A stretch of 64,000 bases of DNA from Aquila chrysaetos chrysaetos (Eukaryota > Chordata > Aves > Accipitriformes > Accipitridae). The translations under genes were made by a program, and so were the position numbers. Below the pieces are notes generated by a model. The model ran no database searches, had not been told where the DNA came from, and saw only the letters and a list, made by a program, of their open reading frames with translations. The DNA is taken from contig NC_044011.1 of assembly GCF_900496995.4 (NCBI RefSeq), forward strand, positions 18,198,041 through 18,262,040, given 5' to 3'. Shown here in pieces: positions 62,270 through 64,000 of this stretch (position 1 is the first letter of the stretch; each line of letters begins with the position of its first letter).

Positions 62270-64000
<1,731 letters not shown>

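Overview
The window looks like avian nuclear DNA. It holds vertebrate split genes with GT-AG introns, CR1 LINE tails in several places, long LTRs of a type familiar from bird genomes, low overall GC, and two sharp CpG islands. Two protein genes are recognisable: TMEM181, complete on the + strand, and the 3' part of DYNLT1 on the - strand. They converge tail to tail, the same order as on human 6q25 (from memory). No operons, CRISPR arrays, tRNAs or rRNAs were seen.

Layout. 1-21.9 kb is gene-poor. It carries one truncated LTR (about 6.6-7.0 kb, - strand), an old LINE tail (about 14.2-15.5 kb), a second fuller copy of the same LTR family (16.2-17.2 kb, + strand) and an unexplained 196-codon open frame at 18.4 kb. 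At 21.9-22.9 kb lies a CpG island with a (GCC)13 repeat, a six-codon upstream ORF and TMEM181 first exon 1a. Intron 1 is about 13 kb and contains a CR1 tail and a second CpG island (30.1-31.1 kb). That island holds an eight-nucleotide coding alternative first exon, 1b, in the same splice phase. Exons 2-17 run from 35.6 to 54.0 kb, followed by a 3' UTR of about 3.9 kb ending at an AATAAA near 57.8 kb.

The 17 coding exons join without a frame break into a 518-residue protein from exon 1a, or 477 residues from exon 1b. Every intron junction was read from the sequence. Sixteen introns are GT-AG. Intron 14 reads as an AT-AC minor-spliceosome (U12-type) intron with a consensus donor and a well placed branch site. 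A 27-nt in-frame candidate microexon lies in intron 16. Intron 13 contains an uninterrupted run of 42 G.

From 57.8 to 61.9 kb is the space between the two converging genes, containing an 832-bp solo-LTR-like block flanked by a 6-bp direct repeat. From 61.9 kb to the right edge is DYNLT1: its last three coding exons, ending in a stop, with exons 1-2 beyond the window. The most useful observations are the two alternative promoters and first exons of TMEM181, the AT-AC intron, and the candidate microexon. No wholly new system was found.
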